From positions 33,392,001-33,456,000 of the forward strand of contig NC_091013.1 of assembly GCF_041296385.1 (NCBI RefSeq): a stretch of DNA of 64,000 nucleotides, given 5' to 3'. Positions 12,721 to 25,578 of this stretch are shown here, piece after piece. Source of the DNA: Aphelocoma coerulescens (Eukaryota; Chordata; Aves; Passeriformes; Corvidae). Made by a program: the position numbers and the translations under genes. The stretch's first letter is position 1. Each line of letters opens with the position of its first letter. The notes under the pieces were generated by a model. It ran no database searches, was not told where the DNA came from, and saw nothing but the letters and a program-made list of their open reading frames with translations.

Positions 12721-13044
12721 GTCAAGAGATTTTTTTGTTGCTAGTGGATGGAGGTTTTACTGATTTTACTATGTACTGTATTAGCTGCATTGTAATGGTG
12801 TTTCTTAACTTTTATTGCATTAACACTCCTTTCCTGCTATTGTTCCCTTTTAGGACCTTGCTCCCAACTGGGCTGTATCTGTAATTTTCCTCTCAGTAGC
12901 TAGATGGGAAACAAAATGCAATAAGGGTCTCCAGCTTGTAATCAGAGAAGGTCATGGAAGTCCCCTCTATACTTTAACAGTTTCTGACAGGGTAGAAATG
13001 TTCTGCTCAGCTTCACAAATGAAAAGGGGTTAACCTCAGATTAC

Positions 13045-13083
13045 TTTCTATATGGCTCTGCTTTCTGCAGAGCCATACAGAAA
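13045..13083. repeat. Compact near-perfect hairpin
   Basis: Arms TATGGCTCTGC (13051-13061) and GCAGAGCCATA (13067-13077) are perfect reverse complements around the 5-base loop TTTCT. After one A/C mismatch (13050 and 13078) the stem continues with TTTCT (13045-13049) against AGAAA (13079-13083). That is 16 paired bases in 39 bases. It is too short for an ordinary microRNA precursor and has no transposon ends that I recognise. Confidence 0.85.
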
Positions 13084-13129
13084 AAATTGCCGAGGAAGAC
13101 CATCTCAGTTATGGCTGTGTTTTTTTAAG

Positions 13130-13328
13130 AAAAAATGAGGATGGTCTGTAACTGGAACATGATCCTCAGGGAAGTAGTCACAGCGCCAGAGGTCAAAGAG
13201 CGTCTGGATGATGCTTTTACTAGCATGGTGTGCTGGTTTACTTTTAGGCAGCCCGGCAAGGAGCAGAGAGTTGTATTTGATGGTCCTTTCTTGTCCTTTC
13301 CATCTTGAGATATTCTGATTATACGACA
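13130..13328 (+). mobile_element. CR1 LINE 3' fragment, diverged
   Basis: The order 'atcctcagggaagtagtcac', 'gcgccagaggtcaaagagcg', 'tctggatgatgc', 'tagcatggtgtgc', 'gtatttgatggtcctttctt' and the end 'gagatattctgattatacga' matches the CR1 3' region of the same subfamily as 7500-7670 ('gaggtagtcatggcaccaag', 'tgtttggacaatgc', 'cacatggtgtgac'). The tail ends near 13328. The minus-strand open frames across it are antisense noise. Confidence 0.75.
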
Positions 13329-15407
13329 TTCAGGCAATACAATCCCTTCACACCCAGAAATCCTGCCATCTACTGCATAAAAATACACTGCTTCATACTT
13401 ATTCTCACCTCATGCCTCACTAATGATGCTTGCTTAAACATCACCACAAAAACAAATTTTAGAGGAATGAGATCAGGAATAATTTTCACCTTTACCCACA
13501 GTGCAAGCAACACAGTGGCTCAGAGCATGGCATAATGTCAGTAGAAGAAATGTCACTCTATCTTAGACTATTAAGCTTTATTAGCTCACTGTTTTAGAGG
13601 TTATTAACCTCTCCAGTGCATAACTGGCTCAACAGTAACATTTATATAGTCATGAAAACCATAGGTGATTCTTACATTATCACCTCTTCAGCCATCTTTA
13701 TTCCTCTTTATCAAAATGAATAGATCTAGAGCTGCATTTGAAAACACCCTGTGCAAGCTCTTAATCTATGTTTTGCATTTTAAAAAAACTTTCACGTGAA
13801 AGTACACCTAGGTTTGAACAAGCTGTAGGTATTGGTGTTGTAAATATACACTCTGTATGTTTATTTTCCTTAAGCAGTGTTTCCTCAGAAAACAGAATGC
13901 ACATGTAACCTTACCTTCTAGTGACATCCTTGCTTTACAGTTAAGATGAAACTGAGTGGGAAACTCCAGCCACCTTAATTTTGCCTTGATTTAGACAATT
14001 ACAATGCATTTACATTTGAGCTATGCAGAACATACATTTATATGCAGATTTTATATTTTTATTATATCTCCAAAGGCCTGTTTCCCTCTATAGAGTATAC
14101 AAGAAGTATGAGGTGGGCAACCTGGATATAGACACCTAGGATGAAATTCAGCTACCTAAAATAAGGTGCCAATTACCATTTCAAATCTACCACATTATCT
14201 CATCTTGTTTTGAGACCTGTTCTTCTGTAGGTCCTGTATTATACCTAACTGAAGAAATTAGCAGTAATTTCAGATAATACTGGATGTCTGAAATGGTCAC
14301 AGAAAGCTCTGTCTGGAAACTGAAACCTGCTTCTACACTTGAAACCTCTGAAACATGATGAGGTGAATCCAACCATTTGCTTTACAATTGCACTGGTTGG
14401 ACCCTTATGGAATGGGTACAAGGGTATATGTGGAGCAAAGCACTGGATGCCATGGAGACCTCTGCCTGGACAAAGACGTCCAGCATCACTTCAGAGGTCA
14501 TGCAGAGTCCAAGACACGCAGGTGAAGCTTGTGGAAATGGCAGGGCTGTGGGGTTAGGGCTGTATCCTGGTATGTAGCAGCCAGATGGATACCTCCAAAG
14601 AGCTGAAACAGAAGTAGCTGCCAATTCTTAGACAAGTGAATTATCATGTATGGGGAGCATTAGGCCGAAGTTTCAGACAGCATCAGGTATCCTGACATAG
14701 ATATCAGCCTGTATGCTATACATCTCAGTTCTCATTATCATCAGTGGTGATCTATATCTTCATGTAGTTGTCTATAACAAGGCCACAGTAAAGACAGAGA
14801 AGCCTAAAGATGTCTGTTCAGGTGATAAAACATTGTCATCTGCATCAGCCTTTGAGGATGAGATGCATATGTCACTACAGTAGATCAGAGATTGTACTGC
14901 CTCCATCCTAGGACCTGTGTCACATACAGACAACTATTGTTCCTGAAATTCAGTGTCTTAATCCACAGCTGAACTGGGGGGTTCAAAAAAAACCCCTGCT
15001 TTTAGGGGGTTTCTGGGGTCTCTTTATATTCTTTTGCCTCTAGAAATGCATAAGAGATCAACTTGCTACATCTAAATATTAATGTCAGCTCTTCCAAATC
15101 TCCCAAATTCCTTGTGGAAACCTGTGTTCCTCTCAAGCCAAGAAAATGTCTCTCTGCAAGTTCTAGTGGAGTAAGTGTGTCATCCCTCATCCAGGGACTT
15201 CATTAGTTGATTTTTTCTGGTATCTGTGGAGGAGCCAATTCTCTGGACTGCAGCTGGTGTCTTATGATGATGAGGAGGAGTGATCAGCTCTTCTTGTCTT
15301 TGCTTTGTTAGTCACTTGTTATCAGCACTGTAAATCCCTTTCCAGCATGAGATAACATGATAGGTAACTGTGCTAACACAGAAAAAATTGGTGACTACAA
15401 AAAATAA

Positions 15408-15435
15408 CCCCAAAAGCAACCCCCCCAAAACCCCC
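15408..15435 (-). other. Possible G-quadruplex tract on the minus strand
   Basis: Plus-strand C runs of 4 (15408-15411), 7 (15420-15426) and 5 (15431-15435) give minus-strand G runs of 5, 7 and 4. The 7-base run can be split into two G3 blocks, so four G-tracts with short loops are possible. This is a sequence pattern only. Confidence 0.45.
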
Positions 15436-15699
15436 AAAAACGTATTTTGTACTTTGAAACACCAGTGTGCTCCATCTGATATACACACCTGCTCACACAT
15501 TACAGTCATGGCCACTATAAATGAATCTTTGTGCTACAGAACAGGAATGCTCATGTGTTACTCAATTACACAGAGAATATGTAACTATATTAAGTTCCAG
15601 CTCCTTTTTTCACTTGAAGTCCTTATGAAGGCCCTCCCTTTCAACCCTATTGCTCTTCAAAATGAAAGAGAAATAATTTTAATTTTAAGAATGCAAGGA

Positions 15700-15718
15700 A
15701 GTGTTGCCTGGCAACACT
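15700..15718. promoter_or_regulatory. Perfect RFX X-box-like palindrome
   Basis: AGTGTTGCCTGGCAACACT is a perfect inverted repeat with 9-base arms around one T. Its core GTTGCC-T-GGCAAC (15703-15715) fits the X-box recognised by RFX winged-helix factors (GTNRCC, spacer 0-3, RGYAAC). RFX proteins act in ciliary gene and MHC class II promoters and in enhancers. No promoter or ciliary gene is visible around it, so a role is inferred from motif quality alone. Confidence 0.45.
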
Positions 15719-17984
15719 ATGGATAATAGCTGGTCCATGTCTGGCCTGTAGCATGCCTCTTCAGAAACACTTCATATAGAGATATCCCTTTATTAACAAG
15801 GACGGTTATTGAGATTTTTTCCCCCCAGCCACTTTAATGTGTAAGTCTTCTTTCAAAACAACATAATTAGAACATTTTGGCTTTGTTTTAGGAAGAAAAA
15901 TGTTCATATTTCACATAGAACTGATAAGGGGGAAATTTGGTAGGAACATACCCATGCACAGTTATTAGCACAACTATCACAGCAACTATCACATTCCTCA
16001 GTTGGGAACATTTGCACCATTATCTGCTTTTGACTTCTAAAACCGGTATGTATTTTTTAATGCATTTCCAGTAATTACTAATGCTACAGTTTCTGTACAA
16101 AGCAGGGGACCCACCACGTCTTTTGTCTCTATTGATAACAGGGCCATTCTTCCATTCTTCAACAATTTGTCAAAAACAAGGTGGTGATTTATGCAAAAAA
16201 AATACGTCAGCACATTTATTTCAGTTGTTAATGAAAGTCCAATTGTTATTGAAGTGTGTATGTGAATTCCAGAAAAGAATTTTGTGGGATCATTTTTTAA
16301 ATTAACCTTGCTGAATTGCTCAAGCGGAAAAAGATCATGGAGAGCAGCTTGTCTACAGCTCTAGAGAAAAGCTTTCAAGAAAAACTTTCAAGGAAAGTGA
16401 CAAAACACAAAGATGCTTTCTTCCATCAATACTAAAGACATTTGAGATTTAAACTCAGGGAAGGTGCATTCTCAGAGAGCAGATATTCACTCTTTCTAAT
16501 GTGGCATGTGCACATATGCTAAGAAGCTGGTCTGGGAACTTGAGCATCCCATATTAACATAGAAGTAGTTTAAACTAAGCAAGCAGGTCAGCAGACATTA
16601 CAGGAAATACCTTCAGATGGAGATATTGGTATGTCTGAAAACTATTATCACTAAACTCACAAAGAGTATCAGTCTAAACCACTGGATTCAAGAAATGTTT
16701 ACTTTGCAGGCCCAGTCCTTAACTCGTGAAGTATCTTCTCAGTGTTAGCCTGATAAAAGTTTTCCTTACTGAGTCTCTCCCTAGACGACTGAGACGCCCT
16801 CAGCAAGTCCTGTCTGAGCAAGGAAGTTACCAGAGCAGAGCACTTAGCCAAGGATTGCAGATATATTACCATAGGGTTTACAGTCTGAAACATCTTTCTG
16901 CTTTTTTAATAGTCTTGCTTATTCTATATTTCAGTTCATCATTTCTGCTACAGGATCAAGGCTAAATTTCCATTCATTTTGAAGAAGCCATATTTGGCCT
17001 AGAAAAGCTTTGCAATGCACACATTATTCTCACCAAAGTTTCTCAATTCACAGACACAAAAAGGAAAAATACACTCCTAGTGCAAAGTTCTATGTGCATA
17101 TTGATTCACCATTCAAAAGGAGTTACTGTTTCTGGACTACAGCATTTTTCGAAAGTCCATTATGGAATACTTTTTGCTGAATGTATTTACACTATGCGTT
17201 CTCCAGCTTACAAACTGCACACAGCTGGAAACTGTGGACTTTGAATAAATTAGAATATAATTCTAAAGTCAAGGGTAGATTTGCACCAGTGTCTACTGAA
17301 ACATCCTTAATGAGTCTGCAGGGCACAATAAACTGCAGTTATTCTGCACAAGTTTGAATGAAAAGCCACAACGATCAAGGCAAAATAGTCTTATTGAAAG
17401 ACTGATACAATTTTTTATTGTCCATCTATTTCACTCAGAACCTCAGATAATCTCCACATGGAACATAATGTTACTTATAAGTGTAAGTCATAATATAACT
17501 ATTTAAGGTGGCATTATTTTCCTTGTGCTACACACAACTAATAAGGCAAAAAAAGATATATATGTAAAACTCCTCAGACAGCAAGGTTTTTACTGGTTTC
17601 CAAAGAATTCAGACATTACCCGGTAAAGTCTACTAAAACAGTAACATAAGAAAATTCTGGTCTTCTTAGCTATTATGATATACAATGCATGGTGATTAAC
17701 ACAGAGGAATATGCACAGGGTCAATGAGCCAATGGGATAAGTAACCAAAATTAGCAAGTGATCATTATACCATTTTTACTGCATCCTCTTTTCCCCATTT
17801 TCCCCTGCAATTATTATTCAAGTTTCTTTCAAGCATCTGTGAGATTACTGGAAGATATTAGCACGCATTTTCTGAATAGATTTTTTTTTATTATGTTTGT
17901 CACCACAACTTTATGTTTTCCAGGAGAACTATATGCTGCCATTCTCCTTAATCTTTCATTCCTTACTAATTTGTGGACAACAAG

Positions 17985-18308
17985 CTGTGCATGAGCCAGC
18001 AGTGTGTTCCTGGGGCCAAGAAGGCCAGTGGTATCGTGGGGACCATCAGGAAGAGCAGCAGCAGGTCAAGAGAGGTGATCCTACCCCTTTACTTAGCCCT
18101 GGTGAGGTCACATCTAAGTGCTGTGTCCAGTTCTGGGCTTCCCAGCACAAGAGATACATGGAGCTCCTGGAGATATTCAAGAACTATTTGGATGCAATCC
18201 TGTGCCATCTTCTCTAGGCTGACCCTGCTAGAGCAGGAAGGTTGGACCAGAGGGCCTCTTGTGGTCCCTTCCAACCTTACTTGCTCTGTGACTCTGTGAT
18301 TCTGTGAC
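17985..18308 (+). mobile_element. CR1 LINE with internal deletion
   Basis: It begins inside the ORF2 C-terminus (translation MSQQCVPGAKKASGIVGTIR, then SREVILPLYLALVRSHL), runs through 'agttctgggcttcccagcac' and 'acatggagctcctggagat', then jumps directly to 'attcaagaactatttggatg', 'caatcctgtgccatcttctc', 'gagcaggaaggttggaccag' and the tail 'tctgtgactctgtgattctg'. Several hundred bases normally present between the coding end and the 3' untranslated region are missing, so the copy is deleted internally as well as 5'-truncated. The 3' end belongs to a different subfamily from the one at 7500-7670. Confidence 0.88.
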
Positions 18309-19456
18309 AGATATTGCAAGATACAGGAGTGTTGCACACCACCTCCCCTCCATCTCTGGCAGAAAGATGGACTGTAGTAGGAAGAGAGCTAGGGACAGAG
18401 TTGTGGAATGTCCAGTCTCTGGCACCATTATTATGTGCAATCAATGCAAAATAATAAAGAGAAATGTCTTAAGATCTTCGAGGAGTAAGGGAAAAAAAAG
18501 TGCTTTTGCAGTGCCAGTTACACAATTCATGAAATACATATATTTCTTGTCAATTATGATTAGAAAATATGAACTCAATTTGGAAAAGGTACAGAAGGAG
18601 ATGCTAAGACAGTAGGAAAATGAAGATTCTGTTATCCAAGAGAAGATAAGAATTATTCACCAGATTTGGTGAAGTCTAGGCCAGAAGGAAGAATGGTGAA
18701 AGCTTATCAGAGAGGCAGAAGGACATGTAAGGAAGACAGTAAGACACCACTGGCACAGGAAACAGATGGGTTTCAAATGACCATGAGCAGGTTGAGACCA
18801 TCTCACGGTGCCCCTCTCAACTCAGCACCAGGGCCTCTAGCTAGCTCCTCAGAGGGAGCACAGTGCAGGCTGGCACTTCCAAGGTTTACAGGAATTATAT
18901 AAATTCAAATTTTTCCATAAATAATAAAGGTAAGCCAGTAATATATTTTCATTGGAACCACTGGGATGGGTGAAGTGAGTTTACACATACCAACAAGTAT
19001 ATTATTGTCAACTTAGAAAGGAAAAAGACTCTTCCTCTTGAGCTGACATCACTGGCAAGTGGTGAGTTCAGCCATCCAAAGTCTAAACAGTTATTTAAAC
19101 ACAGAAAAGCTTTCAAAGTTGTAAATATGAAACTAATAGATGTATACCTAAAATGAACCAGAGATTATGTTGTGCACTGCCACCAACACAGATTGTTTCA
19201 AGTGTCTCCGTTACATTCAAACCTGCTCAAAGTGCCAATGTCATTACAAAAAAATGCCTGTGTAAGTTACAAACTCATTTTCCCTAAAAGCCATGAATAC
19301 AGGTAAGCACTCCACTCTAAACTGTACATTATATGTTTAATCTAAATCCACCCTGGAGTACAGTGTAGATCCAGATGCAGTGCTTGGATAATAATTGGCC
19401 TAACCTACTTGCACAGTCAAAACAAAATTGAGCTGTTAATTCTTAATTCACAACAA

Positions 19457-19530
19457 TGATATATGATATGATATGATATGATATGATATGATATGATATG
19501 ATGATATGATATGATATGATATGATATGAT
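19457..19530. repeat. (ATATG)n pentanucleotide microsatellite
   Basis: Eight perfect ATATG units at 19461-19500, a 3-base interruption (ATG), then five more units at 19504-19528, flanked by partial units. The near-perfect array suggests recent expansion and likely length polymorphism. Confidence 0.95.
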
Positions 19531-21769
19531 TGATATGAATGGGTTTTGTCTGTCTCTCCTTGATCTCTCTATTTGGTCAAAAGTCATGATGAACATCTAT
19601 GAGTATGGAGGGTTGTTTTTAATGAGAGGGTGCTAGGAGGGAGTAAGAGTCCACTGCAAAACACCCACAAGAATGAAGATTAAAACCTTATATAAAGTAT
19701 CATAATTTTTTTACTGGATACCTAAATTAAAATATGCATTTATCTTTGTCTACTAATATTATTATTTCCCTACAAACACAATTATCTATTTAATTTTATA
19801 ATCAAAAAAGCCTATTTAGTTGAAATAAAGTTTCTAAAATTAACTGCTTAAAATATATTTTTCGGGTGTTTTAAACAAAACTATAGTTGTCCTTAAAGAA
19901 AATCCTCACTTTTGGAGTTCAAAGGCCAGAACAAGGCCTGCACACCAGTTCACACCTTCAAAGAAGGTACGCATTTCAGACCGAATGTCATGCACCAGTT
20001 AGGGGAGCTTTGGCACAGAAATAGAGCATGCTATCTCCTTGAGAAGTTAAAATACATAATGTAGTTACTTCTATAATTGTAATTCATTTGTGACAGGCTC
20101 TTATCGTTATTAACCTCCACACAAGACTGTCTAAGAGCATTTAAGTGCTTCTCATTGAAGCTGTCTGAAGTATGTGACCATTCTTCTGCATGACCCCTCC
20201 TCACATGCCTTGTAGGTGCACTGTGTGATCTGCCAAAATCCATCAGTTTTACTATTAGGAAAAACTCACCCAGATTAAATCAGCTTGCCATCCCTATCAG
20301 GGTTTAGAGAGGCATAGATTTTGCCCCTTTTGCCTAAGCACCCATCTTTTATCAAAATCAAGGAGTTGGGCTCTTTTTTTTTTATCACTGGCATTTAGCT
20401 GTTCTTTAACCATGGTGTCCTAATGTTGCCACTTCACAACCTACCAATGAACAATTCAGTCAGTGTAGGCTTTTCAAATATTTAACCTTCCACTGAAGGC
20501 TTTTTCTGAAACACCTGATATGTGATTTTAATAAATCCTGTCTTCCTACTATAACTCTTGACAAATCTGTGTTAGAACAAACTCTTAGTTACCATCCATT
20601 ATTAATACCACCCCGTTACAAATCAGCCACAACAAGGCTGCCTGAGCATAGAGCAGGAGTAACAGATATGGCAAAATTCATCTTCTGAAGCCTATGCAAG
20701 CATGTCCAGGTTAAAATTAAGGCAAATGCTCCTTCCTTAATCACATCTATCAATAGTTTCTGCAACAGGTTTTGCTCCAGGTATGCCAAGAGAACATGCT
20801 TTTTATATACTTTAATGAATCAGTTTCTAAAATATGAATCCATAAGCAACATCTCCACAGATTCCTTTGAAAATAGTGATATATCAGAAAAATTGTCAAT
20901 GCAATAATAATCAAAGAGAAGGTGTCAGTATGACTCAAAGTAGGTTCCAGAAGCACATGGAAAAATTGATCATCAATCCAGTGACAACACTTCTGTCCCT
21001 GATGTAACTGTCCATAACAACTTAAGAGTAAAGAAAGAAAGAAAGAATTTCTTTATTGGTACAGCACCGTTTTGTTCGCTGAAATTTATTATTGCTTCAG
21101 TGAGTTCTTCAGAGATTTACCTCTTTACACTTTCTTTGAACAAGTTGGGATGATTTGTTCATCTCTAACAGAAAAAATATCAGGAGTCAGATTCTCCATT
21201 GCCTTGTACCTTCCACTGCAAAATAAATACAAACAACCTCATGTTCATTAAATAGCATATTTTCTTTTTTAAAGAGCAAGAGTGAACATCTAGGGTATCT
21301 AGAGATAAGTATTATTTACATACAGAGAGTATTCTGTTCTCTGAGACTTTATGTCACAAGCCAGAAATCAAGAGGCAAAGGTGTTAATTACACTCCTATT
21401 TCAAATCTCTCCAAAGTGGAGTCAGAATTCATTTAGCATCCCAAAGGAACACCTGACCTAGAAATGTCATTGTGTCACTGCCCATGCTATAGGTCTTCCT
21501 TGTGAGAGATGAGCTATAAAGCCCAAATTATTGCTTGTTTTCCAGATTTCCACCAAGCACATCTGCCAGAAACAGCTTTCCATAGCTATTCCTATTTTCA
21601 AATATTTGTAAGGTCATCATCGTTACAGTGAGAGGAAAATATATCCAGAAAGTTGTTATACACTATTCTATAAAGTTAAAATATACAGGGAAATTTTATT
21701 AGCATGTTATTTACTGGTACTTCACATGCAATTGTTTCACACATTTCCTTTGTACAGCTATGATGTGTT

Positions 21770-21801
21770 TTCCTTCTTTTTCTTTTTTTTTTTTTTTCTC
21801 C
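21770..21801. repeat. Polypyrimidine/poly-T run
   Basis: A T-rich run with a few C, including 15 or more consecutive T, followed by CTCCTGG. No element body is attached to it that I can see. Confidence 0.85.
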
Positions 21802-24800
21802 TGGCCATCCACCAAAACACAGCTCAAACAATGACAACAGACAGAAGGAACAAGCAGAGCTCATCCAAGCATGTTGAGGAAGGATCAAAAGAACAAGCAG
21901 TGAGTACTGGCAACATTTTTCTGAGTTTGTTGCCCTAATTTCAGTATTTTAATTAAGCAAAGCAAGTAAATCATAGCTATTAAAAAATTATGGAAATATC
22001 TGAAGCAAGCATAATGGATACAAGGACATGCCTTTGACAATCTGTGGACAGCCTTGCACTATACCTTTGAAAAAATCTAACGTGTCCCTTTCCTGTGAGA
22101 TGCCAAATCTGCTGTCCTTAAGTGGATAGTACTCTGTCAGTCTCATAAAAAGCTAAATTAGTCTTGCAAGATGGAAGGAGGCATAAAACTCTGTCTTGTA
22201 TATTGTGCTTTGTATCTCCTCTTAATGTCAGAACTCCACTATTCGAAGGAAAAGAAGTAGGCACTTTTCTCTGTAGGAAGATAACAAACTTCAAGAAGTC
22301 TGACATGGTCCCCGAACATCTTCAAGCCACTGCAAACAGAGCCTCTAGGAAGGAAGTAACCAGCTCTACAGTATCATAATTTTTAATAATTATGCAGTAC
22401 TCCAAGGGTAGTATTTGATTCTGGTGAATTGCTCACAGATTATTTTGTCCAAAAAAAAATTGTAGAATAACTAGAGCCCTCTTTCAGGTTTGCACTCTAC
22501 AGACTTTAAGACCAAAGAAGAATAAACTGGGTTTAGTCCTCTATCTTCCTTATGGATTCGAGGGGTTGTTTTTTTTTTTTACTTTAACTCATAAAAAACT
22601 TAAATAAGACTGACTTACAAAGGCACCCCAAGAATCACTCAGCTTCTCCCCACAGCTGAACTTACTGAACTTAGGACATGCATAGCAGATATTCCTAAAG
22701 ATCTTCAGTAAAGAAGATTTCGTTATGACCCTAAGAAATCTCTTCCAGTGATACCTGCAAAAAGTGCCCAACAGTGAGTTTAGTCCCTTCAAAAGGATAC
22801 CTTATAAGTGGTAGACTAACATCAGGAAAAAAATGAACTTTCTGGTTTTACCACAAGAAAATTTTAAAAATCCAAGTACTAAAGAAAGTATTAATACAAC
22901 ATAAGTAAGCTAGGGTACAAAGGCTTCCTAACCTGCCTATTATCCTGTACCTATGCTCCTGTTTCTTTACTTCAACACAGCACAAGAAATTTTGGAAATA
23001 CATGTCCAAAGGACAACCTTTGTAAGGATAAAACACAAACACAGAAAATACAGGGGGCAAAGGACCTTGTTACATATATAAAATCTCACAGCCTGGATGA
23101 AACTCTTAGGTTTCCTTATTGACACTAGACCTAGGCAAGGTTCATCAACTCAATTTACCTTCAATCGCAACCCAGTTCACCTGAACACCACAGCAGGTGT
23201 CCTCTTCAGCACCACAGCAGGCACCTAAACACAGACATATTGCTACAGTTACTCATGAGTTAAAACATTGCTTGCAATAGATTGACAAATGTAATTTATT
23301 GGAGTGCAATGAGTAGGCCCCAAAGGAATACAGTCTGAATGAAAAATGAGAAAGCAGTGAAGTTCAGTCAGCTGGACCCTGGTTGTGCAGATAATTAAAA
23401 GAAACACCCAGCATTCCCTGAGGATGCATCTCTATGGCCATTAGCAGGATATGGCTGTCATAAAGATGTTCCCCTTAGCGTTTTTTAAAAACTTGGGATC
23501 AAATCCTTTGAAAAGTGTGCAGAGAAAGAAACATAAACAATTTTGCTCTGAAGTGCTGGAAGATAATAATAAACGAACCATATAACTGCACAATTACCAG
23601 TGCCTTTAAAGAGCCAGCAGGGACATACTCAATGGATCTCAGAAATGTGATTGTTGACACAGGGCATGGACTTGTAAAAAAAAAAGGAAAGGTCTGTGTG
23701 AGTTGGTTTGGGTGAATTTTTTAGGGGATTGTACTTCAGTCTTTCCCACCATCCAATGAATTTGGCTCCAAGCTCACTAAAGTAAATATGGCAGTCAATA
23801 AAACACATATGATAATTGCTACCACATGTTTTAGCTTTCAAATTGGGAATTAAACATTGCCGATATGTGATCTCCCCTCTTCAAAGTGCAAGTCTTCATC
23901 TGGAAAGGAGAAAGAGTCTTTGGCTGATCTTCAAGTAAAGACACACGTAGATAATTTTCATGCAAAAATATAACAAAACTTCCTATTGTTAAATAATTTT
24001 TGTCCACTTAAAAATGTATGCTTGCTGAAGAACAGGCTACATCAGTCCTTAGTTAAAAATGTAGAACTGCCAGTAGCCAGGATAATTATATTTAGTATTA
24101 ATGTGAAGATTAATTTGAGTCACTCGGCTGACAGGACTCTCCCTTCTGATTCAAGCTCGAACACATTTCATTGTGCAGTGAACCAAAAGTGGTTTGGTGT
24201 GGAGTTTCTTCGCCATAAAGAACCACAGTCCTGAGCCATAGCCACTTACAGACATTCCTGGTAGTGTTCATAAGTTACCGGTGAGTGAGCCACCTTTTCA
24301 GTATGCCTGTGAAGTGTTTTTCTGAATGCACTACTCTTCATCCTCTGCCCTGAGCAGCAAATGAGGGAAATACTGGCTACAGCTGACACTGACATCATGC
24401 CTGAGACACCTGGGACCTTCCATGGGCCCTGAAGGTGGAAATTGTGCTTGGTAGGAGGACTGGGCCAGGAAAGGACAAGCCTCTTCTCTGACCAACAGAT
24501 ACAAACCAGTATATTAGAGGAGCAATGAACTGTGCTTCTATAAGTGTCCAAACATGCACAGGCAGCAGTTTGCAGGCTTGTTTGTCCTCTTGATGTGTGG
24601 CTCTGCTGAGAACCATGCTGTGCCTGTGGAGTAATGTAAGCAGATCTCAATTACCCTTAAATTAGCTAGTCTGCACACCAAATCAAAAACACTGAGATTA
24701 ACACAGGCTGCAAAGTTCACCTAAGAAGCTCTTTACAGCCCCAAGAACCACATGTGAGAGGCAGGTAAGCTGAAGCTGCTCCAAGTACAACTGGGCTATG

Positions 24801-25578
24801 ATTTAAACCAAAGTGAGCAAGGGCAGGCTGACAACAGGCATGTGAGTTCCTAACTCATATACAGAGATCTGCTAATCACACCATGGAATCCTGTGGCTGC
24901 CCTGGGTATCAACACAACAAGAGTCTGCCCTGAAGCAGGATGGGCCCAGGCATAGTCCTCCAGGGCCAGCTGAAAGCTGCAGCACTGCTCCCCTGGCTGC
25001 CAGCCTGTCACAGGCACTGAGCAGCATTTGCACAAGTTTGCCAAGTGTTTTGTGACCTTAACTGTGCTGACTTTCAGGAAGTTTAAGGCAGCTAAACACC
25101 CAAATGATTTTTAAAATGGAAATTAAATTCCAAGGAACATATGGCCTGTCCACACCACAAAACAAATGTGGCAGATTTAATCTAGATAGCAGGGGCAGCA
25201 ACAGCAACAAGGATGGGATAGTTTCAATGTCAGCATGTGCTGCTAGAAGGTCACATACAGAATCAGGTCCTGGAGTCAAAAGTTTGCACCTTGGCACCCA
25301 CCTCAGATAAAGCCTGAGTTGATGCATCTTCACCACTTTTCTTAGCCAGTAATTTAAACTAGCAAACATATATGTGCAAACAGTATGGATGCATTTACAC
25401 TAGTGGATTAGGCAACACAGCCCTTTTTATGGTTAAATAGGTGAACTCTGGGTTTGTTCTGGTCCAAACCAGTCAGTGTGACACAAATAATTCCCAGGAT
25501 GGTTCAGGAGTCAGCACATGGGAGGGACCATTCCCCACACACATACAGTTTGCAGGCAGGCAAAACTGCTTGGGGAGA

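Larger units (their letters stand above)
8801..13044. other. Unique sequence with minor simple repeats
   Basis: No gene found. Inside it are a MIR-like fragment (9250-9345), an AAAC run (10443-10468), an exact 12-bp tandem duplication (11236-11259) and 15 consecutive A at 12706-12720. The open frame at 9377-9601 matches no family I know. Confidence 0.5.
13329..17984. other. Unique sequence, no gene seen
   Basis: No gene or dispersed repeat recognised. It holds a C-rich/G-rich tract at 15408-15435 and a perfect 19-bp palindrome at 15700-15718. The open frame at 15370-15726 has no family resemblance. Near 14989-15011 there is a small imperfect hairpin made of AAACCCCT and AGGGGGTTT. Confidence 0.5.
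18309..25578. other. Long unique stretch, no gene seen
   Basis: Over 7 kb with no recognised exon or transposon. It contains the ATATG microsatellite (19457-19530), AAAG repeats near 21030-21047, a pyrimidine run (21770-21801) and T runs near 20376 and 22568. The block 24240-25300 is somewhat richer in G+C and has a 134-codon minus-strand frame (24246-24650). That frame is cysteine- and serine-rich, low in plausible domain content, and I do not regard it as a gene. Confidence 0.5.

Noticed and set aside
13045..13083. microRNA precursor
   Set aside because: The stem is 16 bp with a 5-base loop, too short for Drosha/Dicer processing of a normal precursor of about 60-80 bases.
24246..24650. 134-codon open frame on the minus strand
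   Set aside because: Longest frame outside repeats, but the protein is Ser/Cys/His-rich without a domain, signal peptide or repeat, and overlapping frames on the same strand look equally random.
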